Assembly: GCA_019671005.1 (NCBI GenBank)
Contig: CM033745.1
Coordinates: 40,097,834 to 40,161,833, forward strand
DNA length: 64,000 bases
Direction: 5' to 3'
DNA from: Hibiscus mutabilis
Taxonomy: Eukaryota; Streptophyta; Magnoliopsida; Malvales; Malvaceae
Numbering within the stretch: the first letter of the stretch is position 1; every line of letters starts with the position of its first letter. The position numbers and the translations under genes are program-made. Under the pieces are notes generated by a model, which was given only the letters and a program-made list of their open reading frames with translations, had not been told where the DNA came from and searched no databases. Positions 11,728 to 22,530 of the stretch are shown one piece after another.

Positions 11728-12331
11728 TGAAGAAGCAAAAAGTTGACATTCAGTTCAAAAAAAATTTGATATTCTTGACCAGCTGCATATCAATGTCCTA
11801 TTTCTGGAGGCCCTTGATCAAATGCCTACATATGCTAAGTTTCTCAAGGATATTATCACCAAGAAAAGGAAATTTAAGAAGTATGAGACTGCTGCTACCA
11901 CAATAGAATGCTATTCTATATTGAGCAACTTGCCACCTAAAAGAAGTGATATGGGTAGCTTCATCATTCCATGTTCCATAGGAGATAATTATATGGGAAA
12001 AGCCATATGCGATCTTTGGTCTAGTGTTAATATAATGCCCAAGTTAGTCTTTATGAAGCTTGGAATGGGAGATGCAAGACCCACCACGATAATTTTGCAA
12101 CTAGCAGACCGATCTCATGTCCGTTCGGAAGGAAAGATAGAAGATGTTTTGGTCAAAGTGGGCATATTTGTCTTTCCATCTGATTTCCTTATCCTTGATT
12201 GTGAGGTTAACGACAAAGAACCCATCATTTTGGGGCAACCATTCTTAGAAATTGGTCGAATCTTGATTGATTGTGAAAAGGGTGAATTCACCATGAGAGT
12301 GGCTGGTCAGAATGTGACTATAAATGTCTAG
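11728..12331 (+). pseudogene. Element B protease region, active site mutated
   Basis: Reading from 11728 in one frame with a single stop near 11745: KKFDILDQLHIN...MPTYAKFLKDIITKKRKF, the usual lead-in to Athila protease. The retropepsin block follows: GSFIIPCSIGDNYMGKAICDLWSSVN, TTIILQLADRSHV, FPSDFLILDCE, PIILGQPFLEIG. The catalytic Asp-Leu-Gly is Asp-Leu-Trp (Trp codon at 12017-12019), which should abolish activity. Element A keeps Gly at this place. The open stretch 11822-12331 ends with a stop before the RT linker. Confidence 0.85.
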
Positions 12332-13560
12332 TTTGCTAGATAGAAGCTTGCTCATTGCTAGACTAGGTATGCATTTTGAACTTTTAGATTTTGCTGAATT
12401 TATCCCTCCTAAACCCTCACTTGAGCATGCACCCATATTAGAATTAATGTCATTACCTTCACACCTTAAATATGCTTATTTGGGTTCCAATGAGACTTTG
12501 CCTGTGATAGTTTAGTCTAGTCTTACACCTAAGCAAGAACATAGCTTGATAAATGTGTTAGCTCTACATAAAAAAGCTTTAGGTTGGACTATGGTTGACT
12601 TGAAGGGTATAAGCCCTATTATTTGTATGCACAAAATTTTGCTCGATGAATGACACAACAATTCTGTTGAACCCCAAAGAAGACTTAATCCAGTCATAAA
12701 GAAGGTGGCGATGAAGGAGATAATCAAATGGCTCGATGATGGTGTTATTTACCCAATATCCAACAATTCATGGGTTAGCCCGGTACAATGTGTACTAAAG
12801 AAAGGAGGCATGACCATGGTGAGCAATAAAGATAATGAACTTTTACCAACAAGGACCGTCATGGGGTGGAGGATTTGCATGGACTATCGAGATCTCAACA
12901 AGGCCACCAAGAAGGACCATTTCCCACTTCCATTCATCGATCAAATGCTAGACCGAATGGCAGGCAAGGCCTTTTATTGCTTCATTGATGGATATTCAGG
13001 GTACAACCAGATTGTTATAGCACCAGAGCATCAAGAAACGACAACCTTCATATGCATTTTGAATGATGCCCTTTGAATGATAACCTACGCATTTTGAATG
13101 ATGCCCTTTGGACTTTGCATTTTGAATGATGCCCTTTGAAACGACAACCTACGCATTTTGAATGATGCCCTTTGGACTTTGCAATGCTCCAGCCACTTTT
13201 CAAAGGTGCATGTTAGCCATTTTCTCAGATATTGTTGAAGAGTTTTTGGAGATCTTCATGGATGACTTTACAGTCTTCAGAGATGACTTTGAGGCATGTT
13301 TGGGAAACTTAGAAAAGGTGCTTAAGGGATACGAAGAAGCTGATTTGGTTCTCAATTTGGAGAAATGTCATTTCATGGTGGCCGAAGATACTGTTCTAGG
13401 CCACAAGATCTCACAAAAAGGGATAGAGGTGGATAAGGCTAAGGTTGAAGCAGTCGAGAAACTACCACCCCCACCACTGTGAAGAGAATCCGAAGCTTTT
13501 TGGGCCATGCCATCTTCTATAGGAGGTTCATCAAGGATTTCTCCAAGATCTCCAAGCCTT
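12332..13560 (+). pseudogene. Element B reverse transcriptase
   Basis: Plus-strand RT. A linker with LKYAYLGSNETLPVIV and LHKKALGWTMVDLKGI leads to the fingers and palm: IIKWLDDGVIYPISNNSWVSPVQCV, RICMDYRDLNKATKKDHFPLPFID, FIDGYSGYNQIVIAP (open 12705-13076). A local scrambled duplication at 13054-13184 replaces the expected TFTCPYGTYAF stretch. Then MMPFGLCNAPATFQRCM and catalytic IFMDDF (13252-13269, both Asp present) and LEKCHFMV...LGHKIS (open 13162-13482). A frameshift near 13480 precedes RSFLGHAIFYRRFIKDF. Non-functional because of stops and frameshifts. Confidence 0.88.
13054..13184 (+). repeat. Four-copy scrambled tandem duplication inside B RT
   Basis: The 22-base block GCATTTTGAATGATGCCCTT-TG occurs at 13054, 13089, 13117 and 13153. 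The larger unit starting with AACCTACGC and ending GGACTTTGCA is itself repeated about 64 bp apart (13082-13120 and 13146-13184). Only the last copy continues properly into the next RT motif. Confidence 0.9.
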
Positions 13561-13599
13561 TGTGCATTTTGCTACAACATAACCAACCGTTCGTGTTAG

Positions 13600-14190
13600 A
13601 TAAATAATGCTACACTGCATTCATAGAACTCAAGGAGAAGCTCATCTCAGCACCCATTGTTGTTCCCCCATATTGGACATCACCATTCGAGTTGATGTGT
13701 GATGCTAGTGACTACGCAGTGGGGGCAGCACTTGGCCAACATCGAGGTAAACTTTTCCATGTTATTTATTGTGCTGGCCGTACCTTGAATGATGCACAAA
13801 TAAATTACACAACCACTAAAAAAGATCTGCAAGTTGTTGTGTTTTCCTTTGATAAGTTTAGAGCATACTTGATAGGCACTAAGGTCATCATACACACCGA
13901 TCATTCTACTATAAAGTACTTAGTGACTAAGAAGGATGTTGAACCTAGACTTATTAGGTGGATACTTCTTTTGGAAGAATTTGACTTGGAAGTTAAAGAT
14001 AGAAAGGGTTGTGAGAATCAAGTTGCTGACTATTTTTCTAAGATAGAAAATAAGGCTGAAAATAATGAGAAATTAGAGATTCAGGATGAATTCCTTGATG
14101 AGAAAATATTATATGCTACAGTAATTCCATGGTATGCTGATATTGTTAACTATCTTGTTACTAGTATTTTTCCTCATGATCTAAATAGCT
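13600..14190 (+). pseudogene. Element B RNase H
   Basis: From about 13620, FIELKEKLISAPIVVPPYWTSPFELMCDASDYAVGAALGQ contains the first acidic residue (CDASD). It is open from 13692 to 14192: HVIYCAGRTLNDAQINYTTTKKDLQVVVFSFDKFRAYL (Glu position replaced by Asp in KKDL), IIHTDHSTIKYL (catalytic Asp), RLIRWILLLEEFDLEVKDRKG, then NQVADYFSKIE. This is the standard Gypsy RNase H order. The frame continues into the RNase H-integrase connector IPWYADIVNYLV before a stop. Confidence 0.85.
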
Positions 14191-15405
14191 AGGGCAAAAA
14201 AAGTTCAAGCATGATATGCGATTCTACTTTTGGGACGAGCCCTATTTGTTCAAGCAATGCCCTGGCCAAATGATTCGAAGATGTGTCCCCGAAGAAGAGC
14301 AAAAGGAGATCTTATTCCATTTCCATTCACCTTCATGTGGATGCCATTTTGGAGGGGCCAGGACTACTGCAAAGGTCCTAAAATTAGGATTCTATTGACC
14401 CATACTTTTCAAGGATACACATGAGTTTGGCAAGGCATGCAATAGATGCCAAATGATAGGCAATATTTCTTCGAAGGCATGAAATGTCGTTGCGATGCAT
14501 TATGGAGTTGGAACTCTTTGATGTATGGGGAATAGATTTCATGAGACCTTTTCCATCATCTTTCGGAGATCTCTACATCCTATTAGCCATTGACTTTGTG
14601 TCGAAATGGGTTGAAGCAATTGCTACACCAAAGAATGACTCCAAGACTATTTTGAAGTTCCTTCACAAGAACATATTTACAAGATTTGGAGCCCCAAGAG
14701 CCATCATTAGTGATGAAGGTACCAAATTTGACAACAAACTCATTGCTAAGGCATTGCAGCGATATGGAGTGAAGCACAAAATTGCTACAGCATATCATCC
14801 TCAGACCAATGGCCAACCTGAAATTTCGAATCGAGAAATCAAGTAGATTTTGGAAAAGGTAGTCAATCCCAGAGGAAGGATTGGTGTTCAAATATTGATG
14901 AAGACTTATGGGCTTATCGAACAACTTTCAAGACACCCTTGGTAATGTCTCCCTTCAAGCTTGTCTATGGCAAGGCATGTCACCTTTCCGTTGAGATCGA
15001 ACCCAAAGCCTATTAGGCAATCGAGAAGCTCAATCTAGATGCCCAGTTAGCTAGAGAGAAAAGGCTTTTGGAGTTAAATAAGATGGTGGAATTCAGGACC
15101 CAAGCTTACAAGAATGCACGCCTATATAAGGAAAAGACCAAGAAGTGGCATGACAAACATCTTTTGCCGCAACATTTTTTTGAAGGCCATTTTCCTCTAC
15201 AACTCTCGACTTAAACTCTTCCCTTGCAAGCTGAAATCACGATGGTCAGGCCTCCTTATTGTGCACAAAGTTTACCCTTATGGTATAGTGGACATCAAGA
15301 AGCTTGATGATGACACCATCTTCAAGGTAAATGGGTAAAGATCGAAGGTCTACAATGGAGCTCCAATCATGTGCAACAAGTCCGCCATGCTTCTCAACGA
15401 TCCAT
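14191..15405 (+). pseudogene. Element B integrase
   Basis: The zinc-binding N-domain (14216-14398) has YLFKQCPGQMIRRCVPEEE...CHFGGARTTAKVLKLGFY followed by CNRCQM. The core is open at 14484-14846: FDVWGIDFMRPFPSSFGDLYILLAIDFVSKWVEAIATPKND (Asp 1), FTRFGAPRAIISDEGTKF (Asp 2), YHPQTNGQPEISNREIK (Glu). A stop follows at 14847. The C-terminal part continues in pieces: MSPFKLVYGKACHLSVEIEPKAY with stops, then a GPFVV-like region to about 15405. The catalytic triad is retained but the frame is disrupted. Confidence 0.85.
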
Positions 15406-16022
15406 AAGAGTTTGCACCCCCTTCTCCTTTCTATTTTGCAATTGCATCTTCTATTTTTAATGTTCATAAATAAATTTGTTTGTGCTTTTGACTCTTTGCC
15501 CTTTTGTCTTTTATGTTATCTTGTGTTTTATTTCTTTAATATGTTTTGTCAAAATCGCTGCCATGGTTGCAAGTGGCAGGATAGGGTTTATCACAAGGCT
15601 TGAGCAGCTTTCTTATTAGGGCTAGCTTTTGTCTTTTTCCACTAAGGGAAATTATAAAGCCAAAATTTTTCCTATGTTTCGGGGGCGACATTAAAAAGGT
15701 AAAAAGGGAGGGATTTTATTCCCTTTCAATTTTAAAGAAACCCTAGTTAATCATTACCTTTCCATCCCTCTCTCTTTTTCACTTTTTATTAAAAGCTTGT
15801 CCTATCCTTTCTCTTCCCCACAACTCAAAACGGTCACACTCACCTTCTCTCTCCACTTACTTGTGGCAGTTACCTTCCGCTTAAACTTTCCATCTCATAA
15901 CTCTTTCCTCTTTGTTTTTATTTCCTTTAAACTCCACTTCTTCATCTTTTACTTTATCGAACATGTTCAAACCTTCTCCAAAACCCAAATCATTCCAGCA
16001 ATTTTTGACTCACGTCACAAGC
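15406..16022 (+). other. B spacer between pol and third ORF
   Basis: No coding motif. Contains CGGGGGCGACATT at 15679-15691 and the purine run AAAAAGGGAGGGA near 15702, which resembles an internal polypurine tract. A C/T-rich leader then precedes the downstream ORF. It probably serves as the 5' untranslated leader of the extra ORF. Confidence 0.4.
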
Positions 16023-17562
16023 ATGGCTCGTTGCAAAAACGTTACTTGCGCTTCCAGTAGTACCCAAGCCTAAGCTCCCGTTAAAATCAATAAGTTCTTC
16101 GATGAAAGAGCAGAGGAACACTTCCAACTGATAAAAGAGCGTAAGGTTTTTCTAGATCAAGGCCTGAAATCACCCATGGAAGGGGAAGACGGCTTCCACA
16201 AGGACATTACGAATTTCATCGCAAATCACAATTGGGGGACCTTTTTCCAACATCTAGGCGACATCTAGGCGTCCTTGGTTTGGGAGTTTTACGCCCATCT
16301 AACGAGTCCCACCCAATCTGGCGTCTATGTGCGAAGGGACCAAATAAAGTTCACTACCGTGACAATCAACAAGATTTATGGGCTAAAGATTGTGATGGAC
16401 CAGCATTCCTCATTCACTAAATTCGCTGATGCTCGGACATATAAAGAGGTTTTGGAAGATTTATGCTTCAGTGAAATAGAGCTAGATCCAGCGAGTAAGG
16501 CTTTCAAGCACGGCCGCCTCAAGCCAGAAGCATAGGTCTGGAACCACTACCTAAAGACCAGCCTAATGCCCACCTCTCACACCTTTACGATGCACATTTC
16601 TCGGCTCCTATTGCTACACTCCATTCTTAATGGCTGACCAATTGATATGGGCAAGTTTATAGTGGATGAAGTTTATTCCTGCCTAAAGAGGAAGTCGACC
16701 CCTTTGATTTTCCCCAAATCATCACAGGGCTCTACCAAAAAAAGCAAGTCTTTGAGGATCCTAAAGTGGATAACATAAACAAGGGCAAGGGTGCGTTAAC
16801 CCCAGACCACATCCATTGGCTAAGGGGATTTAATGAGGATACTCGAGTAGAGACGTTGGAAGGTAGAGCCAGAACCATTACTACAGCAAGAATAACATCC
16901 CTCGTCGCCTCTACCAAATGCATGCAAGAAGAAATGGATGAGATGAAGGGCACCTTGACAACTTATTTTAAGCATGTCAAGGAAAGGGATACTGCACTGA
17001 ACTCGTAATTCAAGGAAATACTCCCCCACATGGAGATAGATTTCCCTTCCTTCCCTGATGAATTGTTTATGCCCAAGAAGGACAAAACAGCCCCGCAAGC
17101 CACAACAGCTTCAAAAGCAACCGTAGTGCAACGAACACCACCTGTTTTGCAAAGAGACCCTTCTCCAACTTCAACACCTTCTCTAGAAGCAACAATAGTG
17201 CCACCGTCAGATAAAGTCCTCAAACAGCATGGCAAAAGAAATGAAAGGCTTCTCTAAGTACCGCGCCACCACCGGAATCACCTGTCGGTGATCCTATTAA
17301 TATTGATAATGAGGAAGAGGAGATAGCTGAAGATGCTCCTACACCCCCACCTGCCCCAACTCCAGATGCTACGACAAAAGTAAGGAGTCACTTCAAGAAA
17401 ATGGTAGGGCAAGCATGGAATGCCTCATCTGATGATGATGACGATGATGAAGCTATTGATTACTAGCTGACTCATGAGGATCCAGACGAACGACCCACCC
17501 AACAAGACGAGGCCGAGGAGCCCATCGTAGCACTCAAGAAGAAGAGGAGAATCAAGCACTAA
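16023..17562 (+). pseudogene. B extra ORF in env position, plant transposon protein-like
   Basis: Lies between integrase and the 3' LTR, where Athila-type elements carry an additional gene. Starting at ATG 16023 (MARCKNVTCASSSTQ), the frame reads with stops at 16071, 16266 and 16533. WEFYAHL...GVYVRRDQIKF...INKIYGL resembles the putative plant transposon protein domain (PF20167 type, from memory). A frameshift near 16725 leads to MDNINKGKGALTPDHIHWL, a helical region MQEEMDEMKGTLTTYF, then a Pro/Thr-rich tail, an Asp run (17433-17456) and a basic C-end KKKRRIKH that could be a nuclear signal. There is no signal peptide or membrane segment, so it is not a typical Env. Function unknown. Confidence 0.6.
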
Positions 17563-18592
17563 GGACACAAACCAAAAACACCAAAATAATTTTTTAAGAG
17601 GTAACCTGCATTTGCATTTGCATTTTAGCTTAGTTCATTTTATTTTCATGCATTGAAGACATTGCATCCTTCAAGTTTGGGGGTGTTGCTGTTCATAGTT
17701 GATCATTTGCATTAGCATTTAGTTATGAACAAATTTTTGCCATAGCATTTAATGACTGTAATGACAGTTTTGTGAATAAGTTGATGATGTCCGATGATGA
17801 ATATTTGAATTTTATGGATGTGAATTGATTGAATACAAGTGACTACTAAGATTGGTAGAACTACCTTTAGGTTTTGATGCTCCATGATGTGAATGTTACA
17901 TGATTGCATGCTCTCTATGTTTAAAATTGTTAGATGATTTTTGGTGAACGAACTTTCGTATGCTTTAGTTTAAATGTGTAGAATGAACTTGAATGATAAA
18001 TGAAAGCATAAAGACCTAATTAGCTCCCTTTTTGTTTGCGTTGAATTACAAATAAATGCTTCGGCATAGCTGTATAGGGACACTTCTCTATGCATTGCAT
18101 TGCCTAGAAAACCCCCTTTAATAAATGGCAGCAATAACATATGAGTGAATAAAAGTAGTCACGGCATGACTTTGCTAAATAGACTAGGGAATGGGGTGTT
18201 TGCTCCACTTCATTTTCAAGTCTAGGAAGGTAGTTGTGATGAGCTGACTCCCCTCGTAGTAGCACATAAAAAAGAGGAAAAAGAAGTTAGAATTACGGGA
18301 GTAACTTGTGCGTAAAGGTCAACAAAAACTAGGGCAAACTTGAGAAGTTAGTTAAAAATCTTCTAACTTTGTTAAGTATAGGGTGGGTGTAGTCACACAC
18401 ACACACATTAGAAGGATCTTGAACTAAGGAAAAGTTCTTAAAATCTCAAAACTGTCTAGCATGTTGAAGCCTTTATTTTTTGAGGACTAAAATTTTGCCA
18501 TAGCTCTGTCTTGAACTAATTTAATGTCATAGCATTCTTTTGTTTATTTATATTCATTGCTTGAGGCAAGCAATGGCTTAAGTTTAAGGGTG
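17563..18592 (+). other. B 3' untranslated region with polypurine tract
   Basis: No ORF of note. Contains TTCAAGTTTGGGGGTG at 17672-17687, a polypurine-like motif well inside the element, and a (CA)n run at about 18394-18408. It ends TTAAGTTTAAGGGTG directly before the LTR at 18593, the likely plus-strand priming site. The two similar motifs about 900 bp apart suggest either an alternative priming site or an internal duplication. Confidence 0.5.
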
Positions 18593-20040
18593 TGTTAACC
18601 TTGTAAAAGGTTAACATTTTTTGCCTCTTTACATAGGTTATTGTATGAAATTAAGCTTATTTCATCTCATTTCATAGCATATAGTTGCATTTAGCTAATG
18701 TAGTTGAATTTGGTGTTATTTGTTTGGTTATCTTTGTTTATTTATAAGAATGGTGCTGCTTGGGAAGGTTGTTGTTTGGTGTGGTGATGTGCAGGGAAAT
18801 AAGGAGCAGTGCAGGAAAAAAGGAAAAATGCCTTAGCATTTTCGATAGCATTTGTGGGCGTGCTAGAGGACAACGAACTAAAGATATTTTGCAGCCCCAC
18901 ACGTGAACCTGCCAGCCAGCTATGTCCCTGCCAGCCAGTTGTGTCCCCACATGTAAAGGGAATATTCCCTTGGAATTAAGGGCATAAAACCCTAGGAGCC
19001 CCACTATATAAAGAAAAAGATACCCACATTAAGGAGGAGAAAAAGTTACTTTGTGAGCTAAGAAAGGGAGAAAAAAGTGGTTGCCTTTCTTCATCTTCTC
19101 CATCGTGGTGTCCTCCATTGTTGAAGCTCCAAGGGGTGTTCTTTTTGTCCTTTGAGAGAAGAATCAAGCTTAGAACGGTTTACGGCAGTCTAAGGTGGGT
19201 TAGGAGTTTCCCTTTCTTTAGTTGCTTTTGGTGTTTCATTTCTTTATATTTGGATGGGTTGTCTTAAACGATTGATTGTTGATGAAATTTGCCCAGCCAT
19301 GAACTGATTTTAAGTGGCTTGGGCTTGTTTTGGTATACTTATGTTTTAAGTTTGAATGAATGTTTGGTTTGCTTTCTTTCCCTTTACATGCTTTGTCCAT
19401 TGTTTTGTATGCCTTAAGCCTGTAAGAGCTTTCGAGAGTTAGCCTTTGCTTAGGTGTTGGATAGATTAATAATTGAGAGAGTTAGGCTTAGATCTATGTG
19501 GACAATGGGGTTTGATGCTAAGAGGCAAAATCCTAACTCACCTTAGAGATAAGTGTAGAGTTTCAACAACTAAAAGAAGTAGAACTTCAAGGATAGTAGC
19601 TTGCTAGGGTTCACGCCGAGAGGTATTGCCATAACATTCTGGCTGTCAAGTTTCTTGCTAGAGATAGTTTAGAAACACCTTAGTAAACTCTATCGAGCAT
19701 GATATGAGTAAGTTAGAGCTAAACATTCTTGAGACTTAGACATAAGAGTCCTTGATAAGCCCAACCTATCATCCTAATAGAGAGCTTCGTACACGTGAGA
19801 GGATGTTTGAAGTATCCTTGTTTCAACCTAGTTTATATTAAGTTGTTTGCTACAGCATTTATGAACCTGTTTCCTATTGCTATTGCATTTATTTTCAAGT
19901 TGCAAATTTGTGTGTTTTGACTAAGCTAGTTTGGCCTCCAATCCCTATGGAGACGATACTCACTCATCACTGTATTACTTGTTTGATGTGTATACTTGCC
20001 CTTTTTGTGTATCATTTATAGTACATTACAACACACAATA
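18593..20040 (+). repeat. 3' LTR of B, 1448 bp
   Basis: Starts with a perfect inverted repeat: arm TGTTAACCTT, 4-nt loop, then AAGGTTAACA. Ends CACAATA, probably CACAACA with one C to T change, followed by the GGGTG duplication. A TATATAAA box lies at 19005-19012. The first 155 bp match 11576-11727. A near-repeat of 19-20 bp (CTGCCAGCCAG twice, at 18909 and 18928) lies upstream of the TATA box. No gene within. Confidence 0.88.
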
Positions 20041-21117
20041 GGGTGCAATGGTGGTTGTAATAACAAAGTATAATAAAAAGATAGAGAAATATGAGAATAA
20101 AGGCTGGATCTCATTGGTTCATCTCGATAGAAAGATCAAGTACACTTTGATGGAAAATGATGGTTCAATCAGCGATGTAGTGGTCAGCTTGAGTATTAGC
20201 TTTCATTTAACCTTCAACCATCGACTCAGGGATGCAGATCGGCTTCAACATTCGTTGTAAGTCGAGACTATAGCCCTTCGAACAAGTGGACCAACTTTCA
20301 TTGCATCCAATTAACTTTCATTATAAAAACTCATTAATCTGACTCGTCATGCATCTATCAATGTCAGTGGCTAGTTTAACACTCTCATGCAAAACGTAAA
20401 TCAGATCCAACAATTAAAGCTTAAGAAAAAGTTAACACAAATATATATTAAACTGAAGAAACAATTTAAACAAGTTCATAAAGCTCCAGAAAATTAAACT
20501 ATTGTCAAGATAAGCATAAATACAAATTAAATCTCAAAAAAGCAACAAAATAGTGAGAAGCTTAAGAATATAACAATATATTTCCTCGATTCAGCACTTG
20601 ACTCCTCATTTCCTTGGATAGATCTGCCTCATTTCACCTTGGATCTCTAGAAACAAGCTTAAGCCGCCATGGAAGGAGGGAGAAAGCTCAGAGGTTGAAG
20701 ATGAAATTAAAAATAGGAATAGCATGACTCTCTCTCTCTCCTCCAAAATAGTCGTTTTATATGTCACCAAGGAAAGACACATGTCCTACAGGTTATTTGC
20801 GTGCCCAGAGTCGTACAAAATTTGTTGTAACAAACTAGACAGCTGGCATATTCGTCCTTATTCTTAAGTATATTGGATAGCTGGCAGATGAAGTGTCAAA
20901 CTAGCTATAGTAGTGAAAACTTCCTCTGTAGGGACATTAGTAATGCAGCGACAACAAGGCCAAAAATATACAAAAACACGAGCCACTGGAACTAAATTAG
21001 AAAAATGCAAAATAGACATGAAAATGCATAAATAGATGCAATGAACATCAATGTGGGGACAATTAGACCTATAAATCCAGGGAAAATACATGCTCTTTAA
21101 AGAGCTATTAGCACTCA
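20041..21117 (-). repeat. 5' LTR of A, outer piece
   Basis: Continuation of the A LTR after B; the first five bases GGGTG are the duplicated target. On the minus strand it begins TGAGTGCTAATA at 21117, followed by the 14-bp palindrome GCTCTTTAAAGAGC (21092-21105). A TATA-like box (minus strand) is at 20755-20762 and a (CT)n run lies near 20730. Together with 11415-11575 the LTR is about 1.24 kb. The outer boundary is inferred from the TG and the Athila-like start. Confidence 0.65.
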
Positions 21118-21530
21118 TTCGACTAAGGGGGTACAAGTGTTATACGTCCGCTTACAATTGTCACATCTCCACCAACAATTGCCATGCCTCTACCTATCCA
21201 TACCTCTAGAGCTCTTATTCTCTACACCGCATCTCATTATACGAAGTATCACGGCCTTCGAAACTCTTGCCTCCGCGTCATTCTCGACATGACAACCATC
21301 AAGTCTGCCTAACAACTGAGTTTACTCTGCCAAACCACATGACCAAACTAAAAAACTTACCTGTGAAGAGCTAGACCTAATCTTATCGACCCATCAATAG
21401 ACGTCACTAGACCTGACTTAGTCCCATCAAATAGCACTACTCGGTTATAAATACCCACCAAGTTGAAGAGAATAGGTAAGTGAACAACATCCATCACCTT
21501 GTCCTATTCGCCTAGCATCTCACTTTTGAC
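21118..21530. other. Unassigned stretch beside A
   Basis: Lies between the A LTR end and recognisable D gag. TTCGA at 21118-21122 may be A's target duplication. There is a TATAAATA on the plus strand near 21450, but no coding similarity is seen. It is probably further internal sequence of D or another small insertion. Confidence 0.3.
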
Positions 21531-22530
21531 GGGTGCTCGCCATATTCGCCTAGCATACCGCATTTGATGGCTTCTAGTATCAATTCTCTACTCGTGACCA
21601 TTTGTGTGAAGCACTCAGTGGCATGGTTTAACATACGGTCATAGAAAGGACCATTTAAAGTCTCCACAAATATTGGACTAATCTCGTTTCACAATAGTGG
21701 TGGTTGAACCTGGGCGGCTACGTCTCGCCATCTCAGTGCATATTGGTGAAAGCTTTTATTGCCCCTTTCCTCCATTCCTTGCAACACATGTATGTTTAGG
21801 ACCATATCAATGACGTGCTTATACTGTTCAATGAAAGCACATGATAGATCCATCCATGTCTTTACATTGGCTCGGCTCAGTTGAGTGTACCAACAGGCGG
21901 CAGACCCATACAAGCTTTCTTGAAAACAATGTATAAGCAACTTCTCGTTGTCAAGGTAATAGGACATCTTCCTACAGTAGATTGTTAGATGTGCCGAAGG
22001 GCAAGTAGTTCCTTCGTATTTCTCAAAATCTGGTGTCTTGAACTTGGGGGGGAATGACCATATATGTCACCAAGCTGAGGTCTCTTGCGTCTATGTCGTG
22101 ATGAATACTAACTCTTTGCAGGGCTTTGACAATTCCTTCCAGTTTGTCTCAACAATATTATAATTTCTTATCTTCCTTGATCTTGTCGGCCATCTCATCA
22201 AGGTCTGGAACTTCAATGTCTTGATCTTCGCCTTGACTTGCCCCGAACTCCACCAAAGCATTGGTCAAGGTTCTTGGAAGATGAATTTGAACCTTTCCTT
22301 TGAGTTCCCCATGACTCAATTCTTTTGGTGGCATTGTTGCATTCACTTTCTTAAGGATTTTAACTACTTCAGGGTTTTTGAAACCCAGCATGGCTGCTAT
22401 CTAGAGCACAATATTCTCCTGGGCCTTGGTGATTTCATCTTTCAAATAATTTCAATCTTCTCGAGCTGGTCCTAAACACCTTTCAAGTTGGCTTCTACTG
22501 CTGTCATTCTGTTTTCCCGGTTCAATTTTT
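21531..22530 (-). pseudogene. Element D gag (Tat/Ogre-like)
   Basis: Minus strand. From 22530 inward: a helical lead (22391-22158, MLGFKNPEVVKILKK), then PKFKTPDFEKYEGTTCPSAHLTIYCRKM in broken frame near 22060-21965. The open capsid core is 21967-21689: NEKLLIHCFQESLYGSAACWYTQL, MDLSCAFIEQYKHVIDMV, FHQYALRWRDVAAQVQPPL. This is the Tat/Ogre gag signature. Remnants continue to about 21540 (MLNHATECF, ELILEAIKCG), parallel to element E at 32100-32240. No protease, RT or integrase of D is in the window; A's insertion may have displaced them leftwards. Non-functional. Confidence 0.75.

Noticed and set aside
16023..17562. Envelope-like gene of an endogenous retrovirus type element
   Set aside because: No signal peptide or transmembrane helix is visible; the basic nuclear-type tail argues against it.
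18394..18408. (CA)n microsatellite as a notable feature
   Set aside because: Short and common; no further structure.
21440..21470. Host promoter with TATAAATA
   Set aside because: No coding sequence follows; the region is probably retroelement debris.
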